64,000 bases of DNA from Rhyacophila brunnea (lineage: Eukaryota > Arthropoda > Insecta > Trichoptera > Rhyacophilidae): assembly GCA_022495005.1 (NCBI GenBank), contig JAGYXB010001996.1:992001-1056000 (forward strand), given 5' to 3'. The position numbers and the translations under genes were made by a program. The notes beneath the pieces are model-generated. The model was given only the letters and a program-made list of their open reading frames with translations. It searched no databases and was not told the DNA's origin. Shown piece after piece: positions 12,055-25,564 of this stretch (position 1 is its first letter; each line of letters opens with the position of its first letter).

Positions 12055-12125
12055 CACCGGGAATTGGATCCAGAGCCCCCGGATGAAAGGCCAGCGCACT
12101 GGACTACGTAGGCCGCTTTCTTTGG
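12055..12125 (-). repeat. Degenerate tRNA-like sequence
   Basis: On the minus strand, TAGTCCAGTG (A-box-like) and CTGGCCTTTCATCC, then GGATCCAATTCCCGG (B-box-like), resemble a tRNA-Glu-type SINE head. Stems are broken and no intact cloverleaf forms. Confidence 0.35.
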
Positions 12126-12517
12126 TGTAAGTATTGTAACATTTATTGCATTATCTTATTAGAGGAATCGATTCCAGATCGCTTAGCTCACGACGCGGAA
12201 ATCTATCAGCCGCGATGGCCATTCAATAGAATTCGATATCCTCGTTCCACATTCCATAGCTCGCCTGGAGCTTGGACGTTTAAAACATGACATCTTAAAA
12301 CATGCTAAGGTTCATATAAAGACTTGTAAAGTGAACGTTGAAGACGTACGGTCTCTAAGCGAAACGCAGCCACAGGGACGTGCTGGGGTAAGTTTTAGGG
12401 AAACGTAAAATGTCGAATTTTACACCGTATTCTTTGTACAGTACGCGGACCAAAATTATAGTGCGATTGATAAATAAAAAAAATACAAAAAAGACATATG
12501 GAAGGTAAGTTATGTAC

Positions 12518-12982
12518 CAATGGCGAAGGGTAGAGGTAGGCTGTTAAGATCCGACATTAATAGTGTATAGATAACTTCATTCAAACGTATTTTTATTTTC
12601 GTTGAACTAAGACTACAATGTGTAGATAGTGTTTGTTAGTTTTTAAAATTCAATTAAATCCTCCATAACCAAACCATAATAGTTTATGTATGCCATGGGC
12701 GATCCGACAAAATAGTAGACACTTTTTCAGTCATACTTATTTGTTTTCATTTAATTAAGAATACATATTACTAGTGGTTCTGGTCAATTTTTTTTTTAAT
12801 TATGAATATATAGATTAATATGTTTTGCTATTATCAACTATGGCATGGATTACGCAGGGTTTAATTGAATTTTAAAAACAAACACTATGAAATTCAATGA
12901 AAACAAATACATTTGACTGACGAAGTTCAGTGTGCAATACTTATGTCAGATCATAATAGCCTACATCCACCCTTCGCCACTG
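12518..12982. mobile_element. hAT-like family A copy without matching duplication
   Basis: Ends are CAATGGCGAAGGGTAGAGG and ATCCACCCTTCGCCACTG, with the family interior (ACTAACAAACACTATC and its partner). The flanks TTATGTAC and GTGGGTAG do not match, so the copy may be recombinant. Confidence 0.7.
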
Positions 12983-14338
12983 GTGGGTAGTATTCTTGAA
13001 TATGGATCCACTATCTGGAATTCTTCTGAGATTCCTATAAATTTGTTTCAGAACGCGTCCAGGAGATATTTCTTCGACATCTTTATTTGAACGTATATGT
13101 ACAAATATGTTTATTTTAAATAAATAATTGAAAAAAAGTTAACACTTATTTCTATCCGTACGACAGTATAATAATATAATAAAGTGTATACGTGGTGATA
13201 AAAATAGACTGCAAGCCACTGCCGTCCTATCTATCCGACACTGGTCACTCTTGTGATAATTTAAAATACTGTTTAATGCTGACATGACATGCTGAACTGC
13301 GATCCAGGCTAAATGATCGAATGTGCATACGAACACGGGACATCGGCAGTAATCGTATGGTAAATGCTAGCGATTTTCATATATTAAGTGTCTAGTATCT
13401 ACTTGGCAAAAAGATACCGACGAAGAATATTAACTCATATATTGCAGTGGTATTTAGTTATAGGTATAATAGAGATTGTGAGCTAGAATTCTTGAGAAAT
13501 TATAATAACAAATAATTCAAATTCCATCTGTTGATTCTCTCTTGTTTCTAGATATTATATTCGGTCGAGAAATATTTTTAAAAAAAAAATGCACATTTAG
13601 CAAGACATATTTATTATAAATTAACCAAACTATCTTTGGGCTTAGATGTAAACTTGTAATGCAGGATGCAGTATCACTGAAAAAATACTGATCTCGAAAA
13701 TAGGTGAAATATTTTCGGAGAAAAATAGACAATACTTTGACAGCACGGGAAACCGAAAAAAATAATTGTCAAATAACTCAAAATAAGCATAATATAAAAA
13801 AGGTAATTTTCAAAAAAAAAAAAAAAAAACAACGACATAAAAATGAAAATATAGGTATGCACTAAATGCAGGTGTGTTAATATGGTGTAATAACTGTTAA
13901 TAACAAAAAAAATACTAAATTAATTTAGACAAATAAAGGTTTCCATTTGTCACGATTTTGGCTTTGGTTTGTCAAGACAGCAATATAGCAATCAGGATTT
14001 TGATAGGCACTTACTAGTATAATAACTATGGATTTAACCTCACAGAGACATCGGGGCTCAATAAAAATTATAAATCTGAGAATATGGACCTCCACAATGC
14101 GAAGGTTGAATTAATACATTTTTTAAGAGAAATAATTATACGATGAGTCGCGCAGTCTATTGGGCCCTTGCACTGGATCAGATACACAATGAAAAAATAT
14201 CGTGATATTTCTTTAAACAGCAGCGGATTCGAAATCGCGACATACGGCTCTACGCGCCAGGCTAACGTGGGTGCCATTACACATAATCCATTACTAATAA
14301 TCGAAATCAAATAAATTCAACATTTTAGAAGCATATTA
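12983..14338. other. Intronic, nothing recognised
   Basis: AT-rich with a run of 18 A near 13812. Short open frames on both strands have no recognisable features. Confidence 0.4.
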
Positions 14339-15027
14339 GCACCTGTACACATGCATGGAATTACTGTCGGCAATTGTGCTTATTTTAAACTGTCATGACA
14401 ATAACTGTTTATACGTAAAAGTGCTGACTGTCTCTCCAATCTCATTTTTCAAGAGTAAACGAGGCGCGATGTTGTCATTTTATACAACTATCTGACAGGT
14501 CGTATTGAAAATCGGATCGCAAAATGAGTAGTTCGTTTTTTTGCCAGCTGGTTCGCTTCGATCGCTCTACTGCGCAGGCGCAGATCGAAAATAATCTTAG
14601 TGTCGCATTGGAAATTCGGAATATTCCAATCTTGTTTGATTTCTGCACGCAATCTTGCCAATTGCAGGATAATACATTTTCCCCATACATTTTCTTACTG
14701 TGCACAGTACATTCTTGCACGTGTAAACGGGGTATTATACCCGATTTATTGCGCGCAAGTAAGATTATTTTCCATCTGCGCCTACGCAGTAGAGCGATAG
14801 GGGCGACATGCCAGTAAAAAAACGAACTACTCGTTTTGAGCTTAACTGATTTTCAATACGACTTGTCAGATAGTACTATAAAATAAAATGACAACCTCGC
14901 GTCTCGCTTACTCTTGAAGAATGAGATTGGAGAGACAGTCATCACTTTTACGTGTAAACAGTTGTTGTCATGGTAGTTTAAAATAAACACGATTGCCGAC
15001 AGTAATTCCATGCACGTGTACAGGTGC
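14339..15027. mobile_element. Fold-back element D1, long inverted arms
   Basis: Two arms of about 260 bp are inverted copies. The outer ends are GCACCTGTACACATGCATGG and its mirror, with TA on both sides (14337-14338, 15028-15029). Shared arm text includes CTGTCTCTCCAATCTCAT and GAGTAGTTCGTTTTTTT. The centre (about 14600-14760) holds a piece related to 16030. Copies of the arms recur at 16305, 59785 and 61113. Confidence 0.8.
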
Positions 15028-16029
15028 TATCAGATGAAGTGAACATGATGAATGTTGACCAATGGTGTTGGTGATTTTAATTCGTGGCCCCTGTGAATAC
15101 GGGGGCAACGGGCTATAACCAATTTAGCTATAATAGTATATCTATACCCACCCATACCTACTACGCTATAATGTCGACCAAAACTAGCTCTTATTTTGCT
15201 TTGAAATGCAGTTTCATTGACCCACGTATGTCGTGTATTGACTATAAAAGGTATTTTGTGATATTATCTGACTTTTGACTGACCGAGTAAGCGACATCTT
15301 CTGGACCTGATGAGAGGAATGAAAAGACATTCAGGCGATATCCATTTTGATACAGCGTAAATGCAGTTATATATCGTCAACTATGAGATATTCAAATAAC
15401 TACATAATAATAATGTATGTATGCATTAACTAAACGCTGTGGCAATCTTGCACGAATAACCCTTGAATAGGGATTGAGAAATGCCCGACAACCAATCTTG
15501 AAAATAAAATGAAATATTAAAAATTAAATAGATCGAGCCACTTATCTTATTCATGCGCACTTTTTGTATTAAAATACTCAATGACGATTTTGCTGTTTAC
15601 TTGCATACCTACTGTCATTTGCAATTTTACATAATTTTATAACTAACAAATGAAGCCTGAAATGCACACGGGTCTTGTGCGCGTTCCAATTTTAAAAATA
15701 TTATTAAGTTGGTGATACACGATCAAAACAAATTAAAATAGCGCAACATAACTGGCATTCGCATTACGCACTGAAAAATAGTTTTTAATTAAATTTTACG
15801 TGCAAATTATACCTATATTGTGGTGGTTCCTTAATAGAATGGGGAACATTTTGCAAAGCGTAAAGAATATTTATTGGAAGGTTACAGATATTCTGATATT
15901 TGGCAGTGGTAAATTAAATGAGGATGTGATTACACTGACTACGAACAAACGTTATAAGGGTACTTACAGGAAATCATTTTTGTGTTATTGTACCTGAGGC
16001 ACGTATACGTGATACTAAATTATAGATGC
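15028..16029. other. Intronic, nothing recognised
   Basis: AT-rich sequence with no supported element or gene. Confidence 0.4.
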
Positions 16030-16454
16030 TAGTATAATACCCCGTTTACGCGTGCATGAATTTACTGCTGACAGTACGTATTCTCGTGGTCATAACAAGA
16101 ACGTATTATTGTGCAAGTTGCAAGATTGCATGCATGAATCAAGAAAGGTTAAGCTTCTGAATTTGCACGCGATAGTTGGAACTTGCATGACGCATGCGCA
16201 GTAGAACTATGGTGGCGAACCTGCGAAAAAAATACGAACTGCACCGTGCAATGCATTTTGGCGTTTACCAATGTTCACAACCTAGCAAACAGCACCATAC
16301 GATGACAACAACGCGTCTCGCTTACGCTTGAATAATGAGATTGGCGACAGTCAGTATTATTACGTGTAAACAGTTATTATCGCAATATTCGCAATATTGT
16401 AATTTACAGACTAGGTATTGGTGCCAGTAAATCCATGCACGTGTACAAATGCTA
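16030..16454. mobile_element. Partial fold-back element D2
   Basis: The right part (16305-16454) matches the D right arm (GCGTCTCGCTTACGCTTGAA, ATCCATGCACGTGTACA). The left part starts TATAATACCCCGTTTACGCG, related to the D1 centre. The matching left arm is missing. Confidence 0.6.
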
Positions 16455-16636
16455 TAAAGTTCCTAATAATTAACAAGAATTTATATACTTTTTCGTGCAT
16501 GGGGGTTGTCGCCTAGTTCTTAAATACCATGACATTAAAATACTATAACGGGAGACCAAAATGAGGCAATGGTTAGGTTTGGACTGAACCGATTAATATT
16601 TACGTGCATAATATGCATAATATCATATTATGATAA

Positions 16637-16977
16637 GGCCCGTTTCAGACGGGACACCGGTGTCGCGCTCGATATAATATAGGAGGCCTTTGTATTCGAA
16701 TAAAGGGGCATTTTTATTATGTTTATAAACGCCCCAGAGCCAATGAGTCAACGCATAATTTCGCGTTTTAAATTAGAACATAAAACTGGCTGCGGTAATA
16801 GAAACAAGTGTATCGGCGGCTTGAGAATGTAGCGGCCGACGGAAAAGTGTACCGGACACGAGTTGACTCATTAGATCTGGAGCGTTCAGAAACATAATAC
16901 AAAGGCCCCTTTATTCGAATACAAAGGCTTCCTATATTACATCAAGCGCGACACCGGTGTCCCGTCTGAAACGGGCC
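16637..16977. mobile_element. Harbinger-like MITE with long arms
   Basis: Ends are GGCCCGTTTCAGACGGGACA and its mirror. The arms are near-identical for about 75 bp and recognisable to about 130 bp. TAA flanks both ends (16634-16636 and 16978-16980). No transposase is present. Confidence 0.8.
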
Positions 16978-17419
16978 TAATTCGCACGACCAAAATTAAA
17001 TCATGGCTTGGTTTGCAAAAACGAATGATAAATAATATATTGACCGGGGTCGATTCAAAAGATGGTACAATAAACAATAAAGCATACGCCGACCGCCCAC
17101 GTGCCATCTTGACTCACGCGGAATTCCACGTGTCCGCCAGAATAGGCAAAAACATCTTGATAAAGCATTCCTTTACGCATCGCCGATATGTTAGTATAAC
17201 TACGACTGGACATTCCAGTTGAAGTAACAAGGGATTGGTCCATGCACACAAATTCAAAGTCTGTCCGAAGTACAATATTGAATTATTTATTACCATCACA
17301 GAGACAATATCACTATGAAACTATTTGGAATAATCATTATACATCCACAGAACAGATGAATAAAATCGAAATGCGGAAAAAAATCGCCATAGACCAAGAC
17401 TTTGCTGACAGTGTTGGTT

Positions 17420-17610
17420 TATATGACTAAATGGGAGCAAGCAAAGATGTTGCAAGAAAGAACCTTCTTCTATAGAGATGGAGCCTAAAAATGATCACAT
17501 GATGTACTATGAAGTTAGTTACAAGTGACTTCGTAATTGCAGGTTCATATGAAAAGAACTTCACACTTCTACAAGCCTTGAATACTAATTGCCGTATCAA
17601 AACAGACATT
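17420..17610 (-). repeat. Unclassified repeat H, copy 2
   Basis: Inverted relative to 8104-8300, with shared short words such as GTTACAAGTGACTT. The copies are diverged. Confidence 0.4.
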
Positions 17611-18440
17611 TAAATATAAAATTTAGTTATGAATACGAATTTAAAGTAGCCAGTCGAGTCCATTATATTTATGATGTATAATCAATTATCACGTAAAACA
17701 CCGAGAAACGCGTACGTAGAGTATGTAAACAAAGCAACATACTTCAAACCAGAACGCGACCCGCCATTTTGTTTTTTCGAGAAACAATTAATCTCATTAA
17801 TTAATCAATTAATCTCAATAACTTCCTTCAAAATTTCTAATACAGACCCCCTCCCTTCTACCTAGAGAGCCAAAATTCTTTGAGGACAGGCCATTAAACG
17901 CCAAAAAGATAAAAGCTCATTCAGTGTCCTTAAATATTGCAAACATTTTTTAATGCTCGTTGCATTTAGGTAGGTAACAAATTTTCATGCATATCATGAT
18001 ACATACAGTCATAATTAATGTTGAAAGTAACATTCTTTACCAATTTTCTTTGTTTATCCAACATTTCTCCACAGTCGACTATCTTAATTGTGTTACAATT
18101 ATACCCAGAAGGTAATAATATGCACTTCCCACTGTTATGTGTTTCTTAGATATATCATAATATATCTCCAATATGTATTATCTATTAAAATTCAATAAAA
18201 TATGCTTTGCTTACACTAACACTACCTTCAATTTCGGAGATAATTTTCTAAAATCATAATCACAAAAAAATCGATAAAAAATTCGATTATTTTGAATTTA
18301 GTACACCAAGGTTCTTTGCTTTATGCGAGTAGCGGACGAATTGACGAAAGCTCCTCATTCCTCAAGGCTTACTGGACAAACAGACATATTATTGTATTTC
18401 TGGCGTATTCTTTCACGTAAGTATGTTTGCATTTTACCGC

Positions 18441-18910
18441 GTTTATCTTACCTCGTATTCTTGTTTGTCTGGTGGTTGTTTATCCAGTACAAATCTTGCA
18501 ATCGATTTTTAACTAACTTCCCGACTAGCTAGACATTTGAAACTTTTAGAATATATCAGAACACGATGCCAATGCATTTTTTAATACTTTTAGCCATCTT
18601 TAAGTAGAATTCATTTTCAGTTAATTCTGTTTTGTATAAAAAGTTATTTTGGAAGAAATCCGTAATCCAATCTACTATTATTGGTTGCTAAGGGGGTGGT
18701 CCTAGCAACTAAATTATTAATATATACGTGCGTCACTATAGAAATCAAAATGACATTTCAGTATTTTATATTTGTTTGTTTGTTGGAAAATAGCAAAAAA
18801 TGATTTGTTGACAATTGCCTTATTTGTAATATACATAGAATTGTCAAGTTTATATGATTCAACATGAAATTAAAAAACGTGATATATAAAAAGTTCTTTT
18901 TATCTTGTTA
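18441..18910 (+). repeat. Unclassified interspersed family C, copy 1
   Basis: Starts near TCGTATTCTTGTTTGTC. It runs through CTTCCCGACTAGCTAGACAT and the hairpin GGTTGCTAAGGGGGTGGTCC/TAGCAACTA, and ends AAGTTCTTTTTATCTTGT. It has no terminal inverted repeats and no known protein. Four more copies are in this intron. Confidence 0.65.
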
Positions 18911-19502
18911 TTTTTATACAAGCTGTTGACACCTCAAAGGCTTACACCTTCTACTATATCACCCATTTATTGTTATAGTGGTAGTATGACACATTCTTCC
19001 AGTTAAACATTTTCGTTCGCGAGTTAAATGTTGGAATCCGCGTGACGCAACTCGCAACAACATTGTCCGTGTTCGGCCAGCTTTATATTTTATTTATTTA
19101 GTATATCGACGCGCAAAATTCAAATTTTAAATGAATTTTAACCCTCTCAAGTGCAGACGAGTAAATTTGATAACCGAAAATCTTATGCTAAAATGACACA
19201 TTAGATTCGTAAATAAGACTCGTCTACGACGATGACCCATTAACGATAAAGTAATATTGTTAATCGTAGTCGCATTAACGCGATTAATCTTTCAGACTAA
19301 TTAATTATATTTGGCGATGAGAAACGTCTAGATTATTTTTATTTCCTAATATTTTCTTAACTTATCAATCACAAGACTTGCAGAGCATACAAAAAGTTGG
19401 AAAGGCTGATCCAGGATTCCGCAGTAATCACGATTTAAGTCACAACGATTGTGACGAGAAAGAGAAGAAGATACCAATTAGTATCAGGAATACGCATAAA
19501 AT

Positions 19503-19930
19503 TACAAGATAAAAAGAACTTTTTATATACAACGTTTTAAAATTTTCTGTTGAATCATATAAACTTGACTTGACTAGCTTAAACGATCGAAAAAGTTTGT
19601 ACTTGATAGAAATACTGAATAAATATACTGAAATGTCATTTTGAGACTTCATATTGATTTCCATAGTAACGCACGTATATATTAATATTAATAATTTAGT
19701 TTGCTAGGACCCACTTAGCAAACCAATAATAGTAGATTGGATACAAAACAGAATTAACTGAAAATGAAACCAATTTTACTTAAAGATTACTAAAAGTATT
19801 AAAAAACTGCATTGGCATCGTGTTCAGATATATTCTAAAAGTTTCAAATGTCTAGCTAGTCGGGAAGTTTGATAAAAATCGATTGCAAGATTTGTACCGG
19901 ACAAATAAGAATACGAGCTAAGATAAACGT
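19503..19930 (-). repeat. Family C, copy 2 (inverted to copy 1)
   Basis: The same family text in reverse, about 590 bp after copy 1. The pair could form a large hairpin in the pre-mRNA. Confidence 0.65.
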
Positions 19931-20269
19931 TGTAAAATAGGCGAAGGAATACTACTTGGGATCACTTTTCCAATATGGCTGTAGTGATTGTAGGATAACA
20001 AATTACTTATGTTATATCGTTTTTTTACTGCAACCGAGTATAGATGTTGGTCTCATCTAGCATTTGCTTCCATAGAAGTCTTCCTTTGTGACGATCTTAT
20101 AAGTGAGAGACAGGTCAGTAAAAACATTTTAATTACATAAATACGCCATGTCAAATTATTAGAAAACCGTCAAATTGGTAGATGGCATAATTTTAAGCTG
20201 CCTGTTGAAATGCCATACACGAACTGAGGAAACGTAGGTCACATGATGAATGATATCATTCGATTATAG

Positions 20270-20787
20270 TAGATTGGAAAACCTTGTGTTTTAAACTTTC
20301 AGGCAAAGTTAACAATGTTTGAAAATGACATGTCCTTTTTCCAATAATTCTCAAGCCAAGTATTTTTTTTTAAATATTAATATTGTACATACTTGTAGAG
20401 CTTTATAATTTGTATAAACTGACATTGTTAAACTAAATTCATGCAAAAAATTCAGTTGACAATTACTATTATAAGTGTGTTTAAATAATATGTTCAAAAA
20501 AATGCAGAATGCGTCTGACATATTGTCGGGAGCCGATCTCTTATTTGGACTACTAGATGATTGACAGGTTCGTCATTTAATATGTCCAATAAATACTAAA
20601 CATTCGGGGCCAAGATCACATTTTGGATATCAATTTCCTTCTGCTCTCTCTTTCCCTCGGGGTCCATAAGGCGGAATTAAGATTTTTTGTAAATGATGTC
20701 ATTTTCCAATAACTATTAAGTCAAATACCTTTTTTAATACTAATAGGCCAATACCTACTTGTAGAGCTTTAAATAATGTACAAACGG
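20270..20787. repeat. Diverged direct repeat pair
   Basis: Two blocks (about 20320-20410 and 20690-20770) share TTTTCCAATAA and ACTTGTAGAGCTTTA about 365 bp apart. Their origin is unknown. Confidence 0.4.
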
Positions 20788-21343
20788 CAGTGGCGTAGGG
20801 TGGAGGCAGGCTGTTAAGATTCAGCATAAATAGTGCACACTAAACTTTGTTAGTCATAAGTATTTATTTTCATTAAAATACGACTACAATTTACGTTGGT
20901 TAGTTGTTAAAATTCAATTAAACCCTGCAAAACCAAGCCATAATAGATAATAGTCAAAAAACACTCGTCTATCAATAAAATATTTAAAATTATGCCATTA
21001 AATTATACATAACTTTGGATATTTTATAGATGGAATAATATTTTGTATCTATTATAGTCTGGCAAGACTTAAAAACATGAACCAACAATGTGTGTAATAT
21101 GTATTCTTAATCCTACAAAAACAAATGAATGAAAAAGTGTGCACAATTTTGTCACATCGCCGAAAGTATACCAAAACGATTATGGTTTGGCTTAGGCAGG
21201 ATATAATTGATTTTTCAAAACTAACCAACACTATCTGTAAATGGTAGTCTTGGTTCAATAAAAACAAATACGTAAGAATAACAATGTTTAACGTGCACTA
21301 TTTACGGCGAATCTTCATAGCCTACCTCCACCCTTCGCTACTG
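20788..21343. mobile_element. hAT-like family A, longest copy, intact duplication
   Basis: Ends are CAGTGGCGTAGGGTGGAGGC and CCTCCACCCTTCGCTACTG. The 8-bp duplication ACAAACGG is perfect (20780-20787, 21344-21351). At 556 bp it has an AT-rich interior with no transposase. Confidence 0.9.
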
Positions 21344-23094
21344 ACAAACGGTCATTCGTGCCAAAAGTGGAGAACTTTTAAAACTATACGATTCATGATA
21401 GCTTTCCCCGCCTAGTTATTATTTTAGTACGCAATTAGATACAAATTAAAATACATACAATTTATAAATGGATCTGTACTAAGTAAAAGTTGTGGAAGCG
21501 CCAGTTTCACGCACAATAACATAGCTGAATGTAATTTCTCACCAATTTTCTTCCTCGGATATAGTAGGAAGGAAGGAAGACAATCGCATCGCGAGCGTAA
21601 AGAACTTTCTGTTAACTATTTATGGGACAAAGCGGCAAGCTGTAAAGCAATCAAAGTTGCCAGTAAAACAAAGATGGCCATAAATTAAGCAAATACCTAC
21701 GTGGATATCGCATTGAATAGATACGAGGGAAAACGCTGTAATCGTTGTTAAGTAAGAAAAGGATTTCTGTTTCAATTTCATTTCGATTATAATATAACAT
21801 GGTACCTACTTATTGTATACTAATGACTTACGATCAACTTAATAAAAACACAGAAATGATTTTGAGCGAGATTTCTTATAGAGGGTAGATTTTATGTATA
21901 CAAAAACTGGATTTAGATACCACGTGATTTTTGTTTTTGTTATTAAAAACAAGGAAGTTACACTGGGTACACAATTTTAAACACGGTTACATAATACATC
22001 ACTATGAAGTAGACTGCAGAGCATTGTTAATACCGTAGCAAATTTAATTGATTATATTCGTTTAAATTTGAATTTACGTTCTGTGCAGATTAGGTAGATA
22101 ATTAGATACTCTCGGCCTTTCCTCGAACATCATATCCTAAACACTTAAACGGTCTCCCTTACAGGTAGCAATCTTGCGACCCGGCTGCAAATAACGTACA
22201 GTATATTTTTGAATTTTGTCCAGAAAACGCGGGAATTTTAAAGTAAATAAAATTAAACTTCGTGTGTTTAGGGTCATACATCAGAATTCCACACTGGTAA
22301 AACTCTATTTGTTTAACCTGATATTGCCACCATAGCATCTTTAGGCAAACGACGCCATCTTGGTAAAATGGCGACCAAAAACGGTTTTAGGGTAATATTT
22401 CAATAACCATTATCCTTACAGAAATTGTCGTTGTCTCAATAACGCAGTGGCAGCACTGTGCTCCAAAAATGTACGTTCTGAACATTTTTCACTTCAGACA
22501 TTTAACAGATTTTAGCTTGCCCAAAAGGTGTTGATCGGTGATTGGCCGTTTGGATATTAAGTCATAATATCTGACTTGCGTTAAGGGAAGAGCAGTTTAA
22601 ATGATATTATGTACACCTAAAAAACGTATATGAATCCACCATTGGATTAAGATTGTTTGGAAGTATTATCTTACAGCTTACGGCGCCCCCGATAATTGAT
22701 CGTGGCTCGCCAGGGCGCCGCTGCGCACACTTTAAACATACCCGGTGTAACGGAAACTTTCATCTAGTTATAATATATTATAATACTTAGGTATAATCCA
22801 TCCCATATGCATGCCATCGTTTTCGTTCATGTTGAATACTTCCAGGAAGCGTGAAAATCGCCAACTTCCAAGCTTTCATCGCAAAATCTCGCCTGCGGCT
22901 GCATTAAATATACATTATATCATATTGGCCGCGTATCTCTCATCCATCACTCATAATAAAAGCAGCGTGGGAAACGGAAGTACTCGATTTGCGTCGATGC
23001 GTGCGCATTATGCCTGCTATTATTATTATAAAACGGAGGCTGTCGCAGTTACGATGCCCAAGTGTTAACGGCGTCGAAACATGGAAGCCAAAAG
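21344..23094. other. Intronic, nothing recognised
   Basis: AT-rich. Short open frames near 22811-23204 show no recognisable domain. Confidence 0.4.
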
Positions 23095-23300
23095 CAAGAG
23101 GGAAAACCACAAAAGCAATGGGAACTGGCTTACCCTATTGGGCGTGGTATAAGAGCCTAAATATTTTGACAAATCTTGAAAAATATAAGATAAACTTTTT
23201 TTAAAATAGCATACTTTTTAACACGTGTTAAAATATGCTATTTTCAATAGTTAATAACGTGTATTTCAATTTGTCACGTTAATGTAACGTGCTCTCAATC
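23095..23300 (-). repeat. Interspersed repeat I, copy 1, with palindrome
   Basis: Shares GGGAACTGGCTTACCCTA and AACACGTGTTAA with copies at 41284 and 46738. At 23203-23244 AAAATAGCATA is mirrored around the 18-bp palindrome TTTTAACACGTGTTAAAA. Confidence 0.45.
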
Positions 23301-24215
23301 TTTAGGAACAATCTACACTTTTTTTTACTTGGGTTTTATGGTGGTTATGCCATCAACTACCCAGCTTGAGAACTTTGGTCCATGGCGATGGCTTTTACAT
23401 TTCTATTTATTAATCTGTTCTTTGGGAAAAACGATTAGATCATTGTGGGTGTGGTACTGTACCTACTCGATCGGTCACTGGTGAAGTATATAATATAACA
23501 TTTTTTAAAAAATGTTTTTTTTCGGTTAGGTACATGTTCAAACACTCAAACACGCGCGTTAACATGATCTTACTCCCTACTTCATTCATCGTTTGTCAAT
23601 TTATGGCTACGGCCGTATTTTGTAGCTATACCACTGGGAATTGCCAATAGAAATGGCGTATTTCAAAAAAATACTACCTTACTATACTTATAAAAAATAT
23701 AATTATTCTAAAACAATCATTATTCGTAGAACTAATTATCACATTTTAATGGTCAAACACATAGCTTATAATCAGTATCTTTAGAATTATCTTCAAATGT
23801 GTTAATCGTGCCCATTTTTTGAATAATAAAATGCCTAATTCTTGTCAAATTTGGGATCACAGAGATTATAAAATATAATTTTTTATCGTAAATATTTCAC
23901 TATATAATGTTAACATTAATTTTACTAATGGTTTTGTAAATGCGTTTAAAAATGAATGCATCTAAAAAATCTTAACACCACTACACATGGATGTACTGAA
24001 ATATGACTATATTCTAAAACATTAGATCGAGAGGTTTAAAAGAATACTATTTTATGTAATAAAAATACTTTATGCAGTCATCAAATGTTCAAAAAAAAAA
24101 ATTTAAAGGATAATAAGGCTTCAAAATTATATAAATAGATTATCCACAACGTAAAAGGAATGTTCAGGCTAATGCTTTGAAAATACCATAAAACCTCCAT
24201 TTTGACCTACGTTGG

Positions 24216-24355
24216 GCATGTAGGCTGTTAATGAATTTTAAAAAAAACTAACCAACACCATCTGTAATACGTATTCTTAATTCAACGAAAACAAATAAGT
24301 ATGACTGAAAAAGTGTACACTATTTTTGTCGAATCGCCCATAACATACCTTAAGG
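24216..24355. mobile_element. Fragment of hAT-like family A
   Basis: Internal family text (TAACCAACACCATCTGTAAT, ACAAATAAGTATGACTGAAA) without clear ends. Confidence 0.5.
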
Positions 24356-25173
24356 GCCCGCTGAAGAGGCCGCCGTTCAAATATAATTCAGTATAAAAAG
24401 GACCTCGGCGTCGTAACTACGTCAATTTAAATTGATCTTTTCGCAAAAATCACTAATCATCGGAGATTTTATTTCAAGAAATATTATTATTATTACTGAT
24501 AATTTCTGCCGCGCGGAGAATTATTATTATTTTATGAACACCTGCGAGATGAAGCCGATCAGAAAACAGGGCTGTCAAAATAATATTAAGCATTCATATT
24601 TTTAAATGTTAATTTCATCATGGTTTTTAATCAAACCTGTGCAAGTACGTACTGATAACTTGGGTGGATTTTGTAGCAAACATACTATTGATATATATAC
24701 GGGTATATTATTATTATAACCCAATTCAAATTGAACATAGGTTGATACTCAAATACTATTATAGTATGTTTATGATTTCGAGAAAATAATACGATGGTAT
24801 AATTAATCCATATCAATTATTTGAAAACATTACATTCGCACTTTGCACAAAATTACAAACACATTCGAAGTTTGCCGCACACGTACAGACCACGTGATAT
24901 TTGTTTACGCAAAATCGTCGCTTTTCAAAATGGCGAATTTGATTACCAGATTTACTGCGATGAATCAGTATGTTCCTTTTTGTCTTTTTTTATTCGTAGG
25001 TTTGTTTACTATGTACACCGAGAAATTTCCATTTATAAACTCGGAAACGATTTTTACAGAAGAGTTTTGGAATATAATGCAACCAAAACTGGAAAAAATT
25101 CTATCATGGGTGTTAACTTCCTGAATTAGCTAACCCCAGGTCCATGCCACTACGTGAACCACAGTGGATATTA

Positions 25174-25320
25174 AGCCATTTCCACACTGGCAACAAGTTG
25201 CTGGCAACCTCATTAAATTTTACGATACTTACCATATTTGCTTAAGAAATTTTACAATAATTATCGTAAAATCTAACGAGGTTGCCAGCAAATTAACTTG
25301 TTGCCAGTGTGGACCCGGCA
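25174..25320. mobile_element. Short MITE, TTA duplication
   Basis: Arms CACACTGGCAACAAGTTGCT and its mirror span nearly the whole 147 bp. TTA flanks both ends (25171-25173, 25321-25323). It is Harbinger/Tourist-like by size and duplication. Confidence 0.7.
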
Positions 25321-25564
25321 TTAGATGCACAAAACTTAAATAATATATATTATAAATAAAATTTAAAATTATAAATATATATTATGATTTGTGTCTTCGA
25401 CAGCCCTGATGAAATAAATGTGAAATATGAGTCGGATCAGTCACAGAGCAAATTTATTAACACAAACAACTTTGACACGACCTTTTTATATTAACTAGTA
25501 GACCAGATATTATGGACCACATGTTGAAAAATCATATTTTCAATTCTCAAGGCCAATTCTGTAG

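Noticed and set aside
12055..12125. Possible tRNA-Glu gene on minus
   Set aside because: Stems are broken and the T loop is not canonical.
24821..25129. Two overlapping frames of 93 and 102 codons
   Set aside because: They overlap in different frames with no recognisable motif, and the region has no splice or repeat support.
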